Positions 32,758-44,541 of a stretch of 64,000 nt of DNA are shown here, piece after piece (position 1 is the stretch's first letter; the number at the start of each line of letters is the position of its first letter). The notes under the pieces were generated by a model. It was not told the origin of the DNA. It did no database searches and was given only the letters and a program-made list of their open reading frames with translations. The translations under genes were made by a program, and so were the position numbers. Source of the DNA: Toxotes chatareus. Lineage: Eukaryota; Chordata; Actinopteri; Toxotidae. Location: the NCBI GenBank assembly GCA_016801885.1, contig JAFBJY010001404.1, forward strand, positions 32,501-96,500. Reading direction: 5' to 3'.

Positions 32758-32843
32758 GTGTCTATCTATCTGTCTATGTTTATCTGTCTATCTATCTATC
32801 GATCTATCTATCTGCATATGGGTGTGTGTGTGTGTGTGTGTGT
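32758..32843 (+). repeat. Microsatellite, (TATC/TCTG)n then (TG)n
   Basis: Imperfect tetranucleotide run followed by a dinucleotide run. Confidence 0.9.
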
Positions 32844-33110
32844 TTGTCCTTTGATGCCTTTGATGTATCAACATTCTACAGTCTGATGTCACAGGCTGCA
32901 GTAAGTGGACACACAGCCAGAGACAAGTTCAGAAGTCAAACAGGAGCAGAAACAGTTGGACTGGACAGGACTTGCTCATGATTTAGGAAGAAAGAAGCAC
33001 TCAGATATTTCTGCACAATTATTGACAAGGAAGGGAGGAGCTACTGCTGTTACAAGGACAAGAGGACACTACAGGAAAGTCCAGATCACCTCCAAGGTTT
33101 TCAGTAAGTC
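32844..33110 (+). repeat. Exon-like dispersed repeat, copy 1
   Basis: About 267 bp, nearly identical to 44275-44541 and 58409-58675, and each ends in tcaGTAAGT, a strong splice donor. Each is preceded by a TG-rich run. No long reading frame is shared. Possibly the 5' non-coding exon of a duplicated gene family; function unknown. Confidence 0.7.
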
Positions 33111-33269
33111 AGTACATGTTAGTAGTTCATGTCAGTGTTTAGTTCATTTAGTGAAATGTTTTGTTCAGATGATGTTTGTTAACTGGATGTGATATTTAAG
33201 CACACAAGAACACGATGTTCAGCCCAAAAGTGTTTGGGCACACACACAAAAAGTAGCTGTTTTAAATAT

Positions 33270-33670
33270 TTCCATCTTCCATCTTACTCAATGTTGGACA
33301 GGAATGGACCTATAAGTGATCAGACTCAGTAAAAGCCTTTATCAGATGATGGATAGTCAGAGAATTCTCGTCAGGTGGATAAGGTGATTTTGATTGCTTC
33401 TTGTGCTTGGATTTGTAGAGAAATCGAGATGATTATTGTCCCTATTAAACATTGGATTTGTTAGTGGCGTTTTAGCATGTATAAAGAAACTTTTTATATG
33501 GGTTGGTGTTGCTTACGGCCATACCACCCTGGGCACGCCTGATCTCGAAAGATAAGTAGAGTAGGGCCTGGTTAGAACTTGGATGGGACATCACCTGGGA
33601 ATACTAGGTGCTATAAGCCTTTTATCTCCATTTTTGATTCAGAATAAACAAAAAATATCATCCCTAAACT
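33270..33670 (+). repeat. Orphan inverted 5S unit (degenerate)
   Basis: Spacer, gene and downstream spacer are all recognisable but diverged, in the opposite orientation to every other 5S unit here. It is cut at about 33674 by LINE C. Confidence 0.8.
33511..33618 (+). pseudogene. 5S rRNA pseudogene, plus strand
   Basis: Begins gcttacggccataccaccct, then diverges (tctcgaaagataagtagag). About 10 bases are missing and box C is altered (gggacatcacctggg). TTTT follows. Confidence 0.88.
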
Positions 33671-33674
33671 TGAT

Positions 33675-35045
33675 TTAGAATAGAATAGAAAAGAATGCCT
33701 TTTATTGTCATTGGACATCTTTTACATGTACAACGAGATGGAAAGCATCTCCTTCTCCAGTGCAACATGTATAAATATACAACATAGAATAGAATAAAAT
33801 AAAATAAAATAAGATTAAATTAAATAAGTTTAGTGCAAGTCAAAATGTAAAAGGAAAGCTATACAACAATATGAAGAGAAAAAAAACAAAATACAAGGGG
33901 GGGTAAGGTGCACAGTTCAAGAAGTATGGGTTATTGCACATTAATGGATATTGCACAGTATACGGATATTGCACAGTGAGTGGATAGAAGGAAGGAAGTC
34001 CGGGGGTCAGGGAATAGACTGTGGCGTTCAGTGCATGTGTGAGTTCAGTATGGTTATGGCTTTCGGGAAAAAACTGTCTCTGAGTCTGTTAGTCTTTGTT
34101 CTGATGTGCCTGTAGCGCCTTCCTGAGGGCAACAGGTCAAACAGAGCAAAGCCAGGGTGGGAGCTGTCCTTGGTGATGCTCTTTGCTCTGCTGAGGCAGC
34201 GGGAGGTGTAAATGTCCATCAGGGAGGGGAGGGGGCAGCCAATGATCTTCTGTGCCGCCTTAACTACCCTCTGAAGCCTCTCCCTGTCTGCCATGGTGCA
34301 GCTGCCGTACCATACTGTGATGCAGTACGTTAGCAGGCTCTCAATCGACGAGCGGTAGAAGGTCAGCAGCAGGATGGAGTCCAGGTTGTGCTTCCTGAGG
34401 ACCCTCAGGAAGTGTGGACTCTCTCCACGCACTCGCCATTGATGTAGAGGGGGGCTAAGTCGGTGCTGTGCCTCCTGAAGTCGACAATGATCTCCTTGGT
34501 TTTCTTGGTGTTCAGAACCAGGTTGTTCTCTGAACACCAGGATGCCAACTTCAGGACCTCCTCTCTGTAGGCTGCTTCATCTCCCTTTGAGATGAGTCCG
34601 ACCACTGTAGTGTCGTCAGCAAACTTAACAATGAGGTTGCTGTTGTGGGCTGGACTGCAGTCGTGGGTGTAGAGGCAGTACAGGGGGGGCTCAGCACACA
34701 GCCCTGTGGAGAGCCGGTGCTCAGCGTGCAAATGGAGGAGAGTTGGGGCCGAGTCTCACGGTCTGGGGTCGGTTGGTTAGAAAGTCTTTTATCCAGGCAC
34801 ATGTGAGAGGGGGGAGGCCGAGAGTGTCCAGTTTGGTGATGAGAATGTTGGGAATGATTGTGTTGAAGGCGGAACTGTAATCCACAAACAGCATCCGAGC
34901 GTAGATCTGCTGCTGCTCCAGATGGCTCAGCACAGAGTGGAGAGTTACAGCGATAGCATCCTCTGTGGATCTGTTACCGCGATATGCGAACTGGTAGGGG
35001 TCGAAGTCTGGGGGGAGATAGTTCTTGATGTGTTGGAGAACAGAG
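33675..35045 (-). mobile_element. L2/CR1-type LINE C, 5'-truncated
   Basis: 3' tail of agaat repeats at 33675 after an AATAAA-like motif (ttttattgtc on the plus strand). It extends to the start of the RT core near 35045. It is inserted in the spacer of the inverted 5S unit. Confidence 0.87.
34028..35045 (-). pseudogene. LINE C reverse transcriptase, broken
   Basis: VDYSSAFNTIIPN (34933-34721), SPQGCVLSP, FADDTTVVGLIS (34731-34405) and LLPSGRRYRHIR (34537-34028) lie in different frames. The RT N-terminus and endonuclease are absent. Confidence 0.85.
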
Positions 35046-35699
35046 GAGGATCAGAGAAAATGTGGGCCAATAGGAGCTGTTTTAGGGTACTGAGTAAAGT
35101 TGATCATTTTGAATCTGATTTCCAGAAATGTCATCTCTATATTGTTTCCAAACCTCTTTGCACTCACCCCACCAGGGATGGCAGCTGAGATGTTCAGATA
35201 AACAGAAGTGAACCATGAAGCACGTGCTGGGTTAAACATCATCACTGGCTGACAGATGAAGTCCAGGGTAAGAAAGCTGAGAGCAGAAGAGGAACAAATT
35301 CACAAAGTGTGATATTAAAGAGAGTCAACAATGAAATCTGCTCTTCACCTGAGCTTATTTCCACTAACTGCCTCTAGAAGGTGCCAAAGCTCCTGAAGTG
35401 CTGATTTGGAAATGTTAAATATTATCTCAGGAATAATATGATGGAAACTTGAAATGATTGTGATGATTGTTTACTGTATAAGTCCATGTAAGAGCTCCTT
35501 ATTTGTTATTATTTACTAGAGGAAGTCAGGCTGCTTCCTGAACGGAGACAACTATTCACAAATGTACTCAGTGGTTTCACTGTGTTAGGTAATAACTAAG
35601 ATTTCATGTTTCATTCTAAACTCCAGTGCCAACCAATGGAGACAGGCCAATACTGAGTGAATACATATGAAAAACTGCAGGATCTGTGCATGAGGACAG
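35046..35699. other. Unassigned DNA with a possible small exon
   Basis: No recognised element. On the minus strand a stretch around 35165-35250 reads as a possible exon, with ctgtcag before and GTGAGT after a short open frame (PVMMFNPARASW). The frame is too short to name. Confidence 0.3.
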
Positions 35700-36400
35700 G
35701 ATATTTTCAACTCTTTTGGACTTTTGTTAAACTCTATATAGCACCTTTTGGTCTCTTGGGTTTTGGTAGTTTCCTGTTTTTGTTAAAACATGTTATTCTT
35801 GTTTTGGTCACTTGAGTTTTGGTTTTGCTTTTCCCATTTTATTTTGAAGCCCTAGCCCTTGTGTATCTGTCCTCTGTCTACTTCTTGTCTTTTTCCTGTT
35901 TCCCTCTTTTGCTGATTGTCTGTCCCGCCCTAATGTGTGTCACCTGTTGTGAATTAGCCCTAGTGTATTTAAGTCTCATTCTTCCCTTGTCTCTGAGACT
36001 GTGTTCACCAGTGTTTTGTCCAAGTCTGTTCCTGCTGTGTTCTTGCTGTGGTTGTACCTGCTTTTCTCATCCTGGAATCTGTGTCCTGCCCTTAGTGTTA
36101 CCTGTTTCCCTGCCTTTGTCACCTCTGGGATTTGTCCTCTGTTCCCTTTGGATTCTCTTTCATTTGTTCACCTCAAGTAAGGACTTCAGAGTTTTAAGTT
36201 TTTAACTTGAGCTTCTTAAGTTTTTCTCCTTCTTGGACAATTTAGCTGTTTAAGTTTTGTTTCCTGGCCTTGGACTTTGATCCAGTGATTGTGAGTTTAA
36301 TAAAGAGGACTTTAACTGACTTGTCTGTCTGTCTTGGGGTTTCTACACCTGTCCACTCCCCCTTAGTGTTCTTGGCCACAGCAGTGACTGTAACAGGTCT
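35700..36400 (+). repeat. Candidate solo LTR
   Basis: T-rich sequence containing a TATA-like 'gtatttaag', then 'gagtttaataaagagg' (polyadenylation signal) about 330 bp further on, the usual internal plan of an LTR. A 60-bp part (35849-35910) recurs at 36658-36718. Clean TG...CA ends were not found. Confidence 0.4.
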
Positions 36401-37442
36401 CTGCTGACCTCTCATTTCATTTTTTACAGTGTTTAAATACATGATACCATGTGGACACAATATCATCTGAAAGGATTTTAAACCTCAGGATGAGGCCACT
36501 TGAAAGTTTACTGATCCCTGGAACAACATCTGATGCTGTAGCTGATTTTCTCACCTGATCATCTGCATCTCCAGAGCACATGTCCATCTGACCACTGCTC
36601 TCAGTATCTCTCTCCTCTTCCTGTCTCTCAGTTCTTCCTGCATTGTGACCAGACCCTTTGAAACCCTAGCCCTTGTTTATCTGTCCTCTGTCTACTTCTT
36701 GTCTTTTTCCTGTTTCCTCTGAGACGAAGACCACGTCACTGCTCACTGGTAGCACATGGTAGGACAGACACTCAGCCCTGTACCCATTCATGGTTCATAA
36801 CAAATAATTCCCCACTGTTTTCCTGGTGAGCACACGCACCACATTGGACAAATGTTCATACACCATATACCCAACTCTCACAGTAAAACATAAGAAACAC
36901 ACTACACACCAGCTCTGTTATTTCATGATGGTTTATTCACTCATGCTTTTACCAGTGCTGCTGCCATCTTGGTCCTCTCCTTCTCTGTGCCTGGGGCTGA
37001 ACCAGAGCAGCTGAAGAAGGCTGCCTTATACAGTGGTAGGAGGTACCTGTGCAGCTGCTTAATTCATGGAGGGGCATTTTGGGTTGGCATTAATATAATG
37101 GATGATATGATGAAGCAGATTCATGTATGTGTGAATTATTGAAATGATGATTTGTGTTTTGTTGTGAGTTTAATGTGGGACCTGATTATGAAGATGTGGT
37201 GACCAGAGATCTCATTTAATGCACTGATTGTAAATTGGTCAGTCTTGGAAGGGGCTTAGGGTTTATAATGCTCCGGCCAACAAAGCGCTCGAGGAGAGAG
37301 TGAGGGATGTAATACCCAGTAAATTGTGAATTTAATTTTTGTTAATTTTGCCTTGCTTTTTGATAGCACTTCTTTTTTAGGCTGTAAATAAACGCACCGC
37401 TCAAATGCTATTTGCGACTCCGGCCATACCTAAACTAAAAAG
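36401..37442. other. Unassigned DNA, including a possible exon and LTR-like end
   Basis: Around 36540-36660 the minus strand has an open, acidic stretch ending at GTGAGA (a possible splice donor). At 37270-37440 the plus strand has 'ctgtaaataaacgcacc', a polyadenylation-like motif next to the hAT end. Neither can be named. Confidence 0.3.
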
Positions 37443-40058
37443 TAGTGGTGGGCAAGTGAAGCCTCATGAGGCACTGAAGCTTTCCTAACAATTGTGCCGA
37501 AAAAGATTCAAAGCTTCAAGACTTCAGTCACGGTGACATCTGGTGCACAACTGAAGCCATAGCACCTTCTAAAGAGCATGACTGAAGCACTGGCACTTTC
37601 AATCCCACGACAGCAATAAAAGTTCAGAAAAGTCTGAGTGGTCATTCAAGTGTTGTGGTCATTCAAGTGTTTTGTTCATTCATACCAAATAATGATTATA
37701 TTATCATTACAATAAAATATGCAGATGTTCTCCCCCATACTCTAAAACACATTCCAGATTGACCCAAAGAATAAATGCAAATTATATTAAGGGTTAAATG
37801 TTGGTTAAGGGTTTATTTAAAGCTTTGAGCTTTATTTCTTTATGTCAAAAAAAGTCCCTAACAGGATTAGAGATCCTTCTTACTTTGAAAATGATCATGG
37901 TGTTTGTCTCTGTCTTCACGGGTTTTATTGAGAAATATAATTTAATAATAAATAAATAGAATAACTTTTTCTACTGTCGCAGGCTTCAGTCGGCTCCTCT
38001 TCTGGCTGACCAGCTCCCCAGCTTTGGAAAATATCCTTCCACAGAGAACAGATGATGCTGGGATGCACAGATACTTGCATGCAAGTTTCCACAGCGTAGG
38101 ATATAAAGTCTTTCATGCCACCCAGTACTTCAGGGGATCCTCTGCTCTTGTCAGAATCTGTTCTTTCAAATATGACACAGGCAGTAAGACAGTGAATGAC
38201 TGAATAAAACAACTGATGTTTCAACAGTAATCAACATGCATACCTCTGGATCTCCACTGCAGTGCTGACAGATGCACTGCTGGTGTGGTGCTGAGACTCT
38301 ACATAGTTGTCCAGTAAAGCCCACAAGTTGTAATTTTCTTCACCAGCACTGGCAGATGTTGTTGCAGTCACCAGTGGCACATCTTCTGCCGACCCATCAA
38401 TAAGACTGGCACACTCTGGTGTCAGCCTTTCTACAGCAGCCTGAGCTTTGCTTTGATTAGTAAAGCCAGCCTGTTTAAACCGTGGATCCAAGATGGTGGC
38501 CACAGACGGGGAGTTCACCTTTTCCAAGCCACTGAATTGTTCATTCAAATTAGTTTTCAAATGGTTGGCAAGCGTGGCACCAATACAAGGAGCCATTTGG
38601 GCACATTCGGTAGAAATTACATGTCTCAGCATTTTGGCTATAGGAATTGCCTTTGACCCCGACACTCTCCTTTCCTCAGAAAGCTCAACAGTTGCCTGAT
38701 AGAATGGCCTTAAATCTGTCAGGCACTGGTTGATTGCTGCATAGTCATCAGCAGTGAAAGGCACTATGTCAGTGCTAAGTGATGCCAGGGCTGCCCCTAA
38801 AGGTTCTCTCTGCTCATAAAGCCTATGGAACAAGGCATAAGTGCTGTTCCATCTGGTTTTCGATCTCTTGAACAAGCTTTTTTGGGGGCATGCCCATATT
38901 AGATTGAATAGAGCACAACTTTTCCTTTGCTTTTGAACTGGACTTGAAGTGTGCCACTATTTTGCGGGCCCTACTATGCATGTTTTCCAGCTCAAAAGTC
39001 CGACAGAGTGATTTTTTGACAATGAGATTCAGCATGTGGGCAAAGCAATAAATATGTCTAACGTTTAACTGAGTAACACTTGCCATAATATTGTCAGCCC
39101 CATCAGTAACCATCCCACAGACCAAGGCCTTCTCTTTGGTTACAGTGTACCTTGCTTCCACCATTGCCTTTACAGTTTTGTGGCTTGGAATGGAGAATGA
39201 TGGGTCCAGGATTTTAATGAAATTTTGGAACCCTTCATCCACAACGACAGAAAAAGGCTGACCATCTTTAACTATCATGTCCTCCAAGGCCTCATCCAGC
39301 TGCTGTTTTCTGGACACTGTGTTGGAGAAAGGTTGCTATATGAATATGATACACATCATCTACAATAAATAGACACACACACATACATATATGCACTATA
39401 TATATGTATATATTTAGCTTACTGTCAGGATTTCCAGTGTTGATGGGTATGATTGTCATCATGCCTGGCACGCAAGTGTCTCAGCATAGATGATGTGTTG
39501 TTGCTGTAAGACAACTCTTGTGTGCAGAGTAAACACCGCACCTACAAGCAATTGTAATTTTGAGACCCATTGAAAGATTAAAATACAATTCAATTATGGA
39601 AACATAAAATGTATGCCATAAACTGCATTATACCTTATTTGGTGATATGAGATCAAAATGATCCCAAACTTTAGAAGCGTTGCTTATTGGTGGTACTCAC
39701 CATGAAACTTGACAAAATACTCTCACTCTCCAAATCTCTATCTCCTCACAACCCCATTTTGAAGCATAATGATGCATCTTATATAGCTGGTGTGGCACCA
39801 AACCACTCAAATCTGTCAAACCTGTCAAACTGTCATTGGCTCAGAATGCATTGAAACGCCATGAGCCAATGACATACAAGGAAAGACTATGAGCCAATGA
39901 AAAGCTTCGAAACATTTTGAAGCAATGAAGCACGAAGCAAAACATCGGTCATGTGACACTGGTGTTTAGATACAAGCTCCGACACAGCGTTTCGAATCAC
40001 TCTGCTTCAGGAAGAGTGACACAAGCTCTAAAGCCTCGGTATCATTTGCCCATCACTA
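37443..40058 (-). mobile_element. hAT transposon with BED finger, full-length but decayed
   Basis: Ends tagtggtgggca at the left and tgcccatcacta at the right form imperfect short terminal inverted repeats. The subterminal regions are rich in aagctt/gaagc motifs. It carries a transposase on the minus strand. No clear 8-bp target duplication is visible. Confidence 0.82.
37950..39700 (-). pseudogene. hAT transposase (BED-type), spliced and broken
   Basis: A BED-type zinc finger is split by an apparent intron: KVWDHFDLISPNK before GTATAA near 39650, then CLLCTQEL ... MLRHLRARH near 39500. The catalytic domain follows at 39317-38823 (VVDEGFQNFIK, VTDGADNI) and 38875-38231 (KTRWNSTY, ILDPRFK). 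The hATC dimerisation region is at 38150-37960 (LYPTLWKLACKYLCIPASS, GRIFSKAGELVSQKRSRL). A stop precedes LYPT and there are frameshifts near 39460 and 38850. The active protein cuts and pastes its own ends; this copy cannot. Confidence 0.83.
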
Positions 40059-40499
40059 GGTACTGTGCAAAACCTGTCGCGCTAAGATAGATAAGATAAG
40101 ATAGACTTTATTCATCCCACAACGGGGAAATTCAATTGTTACAGCAGCATATAGAAAAAGGTAGAAAACGGCAGTAACAGAAAATATAAAAATAACAATA
40201 TACAATCCAAAAACACAAAGGAGAAAAAACAAAGGCAAAAAGTACTCAGGTTGTAAATATTATATACTATATACAAAAGGTGCTTGAGTCTTTGTAAAGA
40301 AAGTGACTGGTGGTGTATGTAAACAAAAAAAACAGAATTTTGGCAGTGCAGAGCAGTAGTATATGTAACATGGTTTCATTATGTGTTGTCATTGTACAAC
40401 CTCACAACTGTTGGGATGAAGGACCTGCGGTACCTCTCCTTCTTACACCGCTGGTGTAGGAGTCTGGAGCTGAAGGAGCTGCTGAGGGACCCCACAGTG

Positions 40500-42731
40500 T
40501 TATGTAGGGGTGGAGGTGTTGTCCATGATGGATGTCAGCTTAGCCAACATCCTTCTCTCCCCTACTTCCTCCACAGAGTCCAGAGGACAGTCCAGGACAG
40601 AGCTTGCTCTCCGTATCAGTCTGTTGAGCTTTCCCCTGTCCCTGTCTGTACTGCCCCCTCTCCAGCAGACAACAGCATAAAAAATGGCTGAGGCCATCAC
40701 CGAGTCATAAAAGTCCTGAGCAGAGGCCTGCACACTCCAAGGACTTCAACCTCCTCAGCAGGTGGAGTCGACTCTGTCCCTTCTTGTAGAGGGCATGGGT
40801 GTGGTCAGTCCAGTCCAGTTTATTGTTTAGGTGAACACCCAGGAATTTGTAGCTGTCCACCAGCTCGATGTCCAATCCCTGGATGTTCACGAAGTGAGGT
40901 GATGTCCTTTCCTCTGGAAGTTGATGATCATCTCCTTTGTCTTGCTCGTGTTGAGCTGCAGTTGATTGAGCTCACTCCAGCAGGCAAAGTCCTTGATGAC
41001 CTTCCTGTATTCCAGGTCATTTCCCTCAGAAACACAGCCAACGACAGCTGTGTCATCCGAGAACTTCTGGATGTGGCAGTGGGTGGTGTTGTAGGTGAAG
41101 TCCGAGGTGTACGGTGTGAAGAGGAAGGGGGAGAGCACGGTACCCTGAGGGGCTCCTGTACTGCACAGCACCACATCAGACACACAGTGATGCAGCCTCA
41201 CATACTGTGGTCTGTCTGTGAGATAGTCTTTTGTCCATGCAGCCAGGCGTTGGTCCACTCCCATGTTCTCCATCTTCACACTGAGCAGTGATGGCTGGAT
41301 TGTGTTAAAAGCACTGGAGAAGTCAAAGAACATGACCCTCACAGCACTCCCGCTGTCCTCCAGGTGTAGCAGTGATCTGTGCAGCAGGTAGGTCACTGCG
41401 TCGTCCACCCCTATCCCCGTCTGATAAGCAAACTGCAGAGGATCTAGTTGTGAGCCCACAATCTCTCGTGAGCTGCCTCAGGATGATCCTCTCCATAGTC
41501 TTCATAAGATGAGACGTCAGAGCAACAGGCCTGAAGTGGTTTGGCTCCTTTGGACGCGATGTCTTCGGGACCGGAACCACACAGGAGGTTTTCCACAAGG
41601 CCGGGACCTTCTCCAGTCTCAGGCTCAAGTTGAACATGTGACTGAACACGCCCAGAGCTGATCAGCACAGTCCTTCAGGAGTCGAGGGCTGATCCCGTCC
41701 GGGCCTGGGGCCTTCCTTGCCTTGATCTTCTTAAGCTGACTCCTCACCTGATAGTCAGTTATGGAGAGGGGCGGGGGGGGGGTGGTCGTAGGAGAATCTC
41801 TCAGTGGGGCTGGGGTTCTGATGAGGGGGCAGTCATCAGGTGTTGAGGGTGGCAGGCTGAGGAATGGGGGAGGGGAGAGGAGGTGGCAGGGGAGGTGAAG
41901 GAGGAGGAGGGGAGGGAGAGGAGGAGGAGGAGGAGGAGGAGGAGGAGAGGAGGAGGAAAGGGGGGAGAGGAGGAGGAGGAGGACGAAGGGAGGAGGAGGA
42001 AGAGGAAGGGAGGAGGAGGGGAGAGGAAGAAGAGGAGGGGAAGAGGAAGAGGAGGCCAAATCAAATCTGTTGAAAAACAGATTCAGTTGGTCCGCCCAGT
42101 CCTTTTCCCCGCCAGCCTGTTCTCTCCCCACTCCCTTCCCATGGCCTGTGATGGTCTGCAGTCCTCTCCAGACCTCTCTGGCGTTGTTCTGCTCCAGGCT
42201 CTTCTCCAGTTTCCTCCTGTACTGTTCCTTCCCTTGCCTGATCTTCACCGAAGATCCTTCTGGACTCTCCTCAGTTCCTCCTTGTCCCTGAGCTGAAGAC
42301 CCTCTTCTTCTCATTCAGAAGAGCCTTAATCTCAGGGGTCACCCAGGGTTTGTTGTTGGCAAAACACCGTACCATCTTGGAGGGCACAGTGTTTTCCACA
42401 CAGAAATTGATATAGTCCGTGATGCAGTGGGTCATGCTGTTGATGTCATCGCCATGGGGGCTGCAGAGTGCATCCCAGTCTGTTGTCTGGAAGCAGTCTC
42501 TGAGTCTAGCACTGCTCTCCTCAGTCCATTGTTTCACAGGCCTCTTCACAGGTCGTTGTTTGATCACCGCAGGGGTGTAGTCTGTGACCAAATGGACAAG
42601 GTTGTGATCAGAACGACCCAGCGGGGGGGGGGAAGCTGTGTATGCATCCTTGATGTTTGCATACAGTAGGTCCAAAGTTTTATTGTCTCTGGTGCAGCAT
42701 TTCACATACTGAGTGAAGGTAGGGAGAGCAG
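40500..42731 (-). pseudogene. LINE D endonuclease end and reverse transcriptase, broken
   Basis: Endonuclease C-terminus (LDLLYANIKDAYTA, GRSDHNLVHL), linker (QYRRKLEKSLEQNNAREVW), RT N-terminus (ARKAPGPDGISPRLL) and RT core (FAYQTGIGVDDAV, FDFSSAFNTI, GAPQGTVLSP, FSDDTAVVGC). The tail is YKFLGVHLNNKLDW. The linker region is blown up by a GGA-type microsatellite at 41862-42056 that adds a Ser/Pro/Leu-rich stretch. Several frame breaks (near 41640, 41460 and 40890). Confidence 0.85.
41862..42056. repeat. (GGA)n purine-rich microsatellite inside LINE D
   Basis: About 195 bp of almost only G and A on the plus strand. Confidence 0.93.
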
Positions 42732-43110
42732 ATGAAAGTTGCAACATCCAGCGGAAACACAACCAGTTTATACCGACACCTGAAAAATCACCACAGGTAT
42801 TTGCATGACGAAAAAAGTTCTGGTGAAAAGTCTGAGAATGATGCTCAGGCCCAAAGAAGCCAACAGACAATTCCATCATGTTTCGCCAGCATAACTCCAT
42901 TTGATAAGAGCAGCTGAAGACACGGGAGATAACGTGGTGACTGTTAACACAGTCACCAAAGACGGATTTAAAACCTCCTCCACACGCTGGAAAGAAGATA
43001 TGTGATTCCTCCTGCACCTACTTCAGCCAGGTTGCCATCCCACAGCTGTATGCAGAGTGTAAAGAAAAGTGCTAACAGAGCTGAAAAATGTGGATATATC
43101 TGCAAGACAA
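42731..43110 (+). mobile_element. hAT (ZBED-like) fragment, second family
   Basis: Plus-strand frame VATSSGNTTSLYRHLKNHH (end of a BED finger) followed by IPSCFASITPFDKSS. After a frame break come KDGFKT and RYVIPP ... AECKEK, motifs of ZBED-like transposases. It is cut at the left by LINE D and fades out near 43110. Confidence 0.78.
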
Positions 43111-44274
43111 ATCAAATAATTAGACCTTTTCCTAAAATCGTCCAGCCCTGCTTCACACCCTTGCTGCAGGACACTTAGATCTGAAGATCACAAACACACA
43201 AGTATAAGGCAAATAAAATCTAAAGTCCAGCACATTAAAACTATATCACATACCTGGCTGGATATTACCTGTCTCAAGACAAAACATTACCATTACCTAT
43301 AACTCTGCTTACCACAAGGAGTGAGGGTCACATATTCTGTCAGGTCTGAACGATCAGCCAGGTTCATAGATGCTTCAGTAGATGGGACACATACAGCTTG
43401 ACATAAAGGAAGAAAATGTCATATGTCTGAGAATAACATGTTCAAGTTAAAATGTATCCCAACTACACACTGTTAAAATACATGTTTCTCACCGCTGTTC
43501 AAAACAGCAAGGCTACAGTTTATAAGCTCAACTGTTGGCATGCTAGCCAAAACTGACTTTTCAGCTGCGTCTGCGCCATTGAGCCGGAAATTATACATAT
43601 AGCCAACTAATGCTGCGGGAGCTACTTGCTCTAAATAATGGAGTAAAAGCAATGGGGTTACGTTCAACATCAAGTTCGCAGTCATTAGCGGTACTATGTA
43701 AGTAGATAAAGTGCGAACAATGACAAAATATCATGTATTTAAAGTACTTTCTGATGAAAATCATGCTCTTACCAGCCTTGTGGCGACGTTCCTTGTGCTG
43801 CTCATGCCGCGATAAAATGCTTCGTGAACTCCAGGGACAGAGTTAAAACCAGATCCTGAACACCAGGGAATAAACTCCAAAATTCAACTCGGCCTGGGTG
43901 TACACCTTAACACAAACTGTAGTCAGGGTTATAAAATAAACCCCAGTAATGTAACTCTTTCACACTTTTTGCCTGACTCCAGATTTTAGTACTGTGAATT
44001 TGCTGTGTGTTAGTACATGTAGTTGTGTACAGTTTAGCTGCTGCTGTCCTTGGTGCTGAATTCACCAACCCAGCTGAATGGTCCTGAGTGCTTATTGTTG
44101 TAATTCATTTGGTATTTTTGAGAAGATTGAATATCATTAGTGTGGGTTATGTTTTGGTTAGTGTTAGGCTTTCAGTTATAATGGTTAAGGTTAGGTTAGG
44201 TTAGGTTAAGGGGCAAGGGAATGCATTATGGCAACATGTGTCCTCACAACTAGTAAGACAAGTGTGTGTGTGTG
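43111..44274. other. Unassigned DNA
   Basis: No recognised coding element. A minus-strand open stretch at 43485-43685 ends at GGTGAGAA (a possible donor) and cannot be named. From 44150 there is a ggttaggtta run, then TG repeats leading into exon-like repeat copy 2. Confidence 0.4.
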
Positions 44275-44541
44275 TTCGTCCTTTGATGCCTTTGATGTAT
44301 CAACATTCTACAGCCTGATGTCACAGGCTGCAGTAAGTGGACACACAGCCAGAGACAAGTTAAGAAGTCAAACAGGAGCAGAAACAGTTGGACTGGACAG
44401 GACTTGCTCATGATTTAGGAAGAAAGAAGCACTCAGATATTTCTGCACAATTATTGACAAGGAAGAGGAGAGCTACTGCTGTTACAAGGACAAGAGGAAA
44501 CTACAGGAAAGTCCAGATCACCTCCAAGGTTTTCAGTAAGT
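44275..44541 (+). repeat. Exon-like dispersed repeat, copy 2
   Basis: Same 267-bp sequence as at 32844 with a few changes (aagaggagagc for aagggaggagc). Ends at the donor tcaGTAAGT (GT at 44536). The similarity to copy 1 continues about 100 bp past the donor. Confidence 0.7.

Larger units (their letters stand above)
40084..42731 (-). mobile_element. L2/CR1/Rex1-type LINE D, 5'-truncated
   Basis: Tail of agata/taaga repeats at 40084, next to the hAT right end, after a ttattcatccc motif. It extends to the C-terminal endonuclease at 42731, where it abuts an hAT fragment. Its protein is clearly different from LINEs A-C. Confidence 0.87.

Noticed and set aside
41883..42296. Glu/Arg-rich plus-strand open frames
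   Set aside because: A product of the GGA microsatellite, antisense to LINE D.
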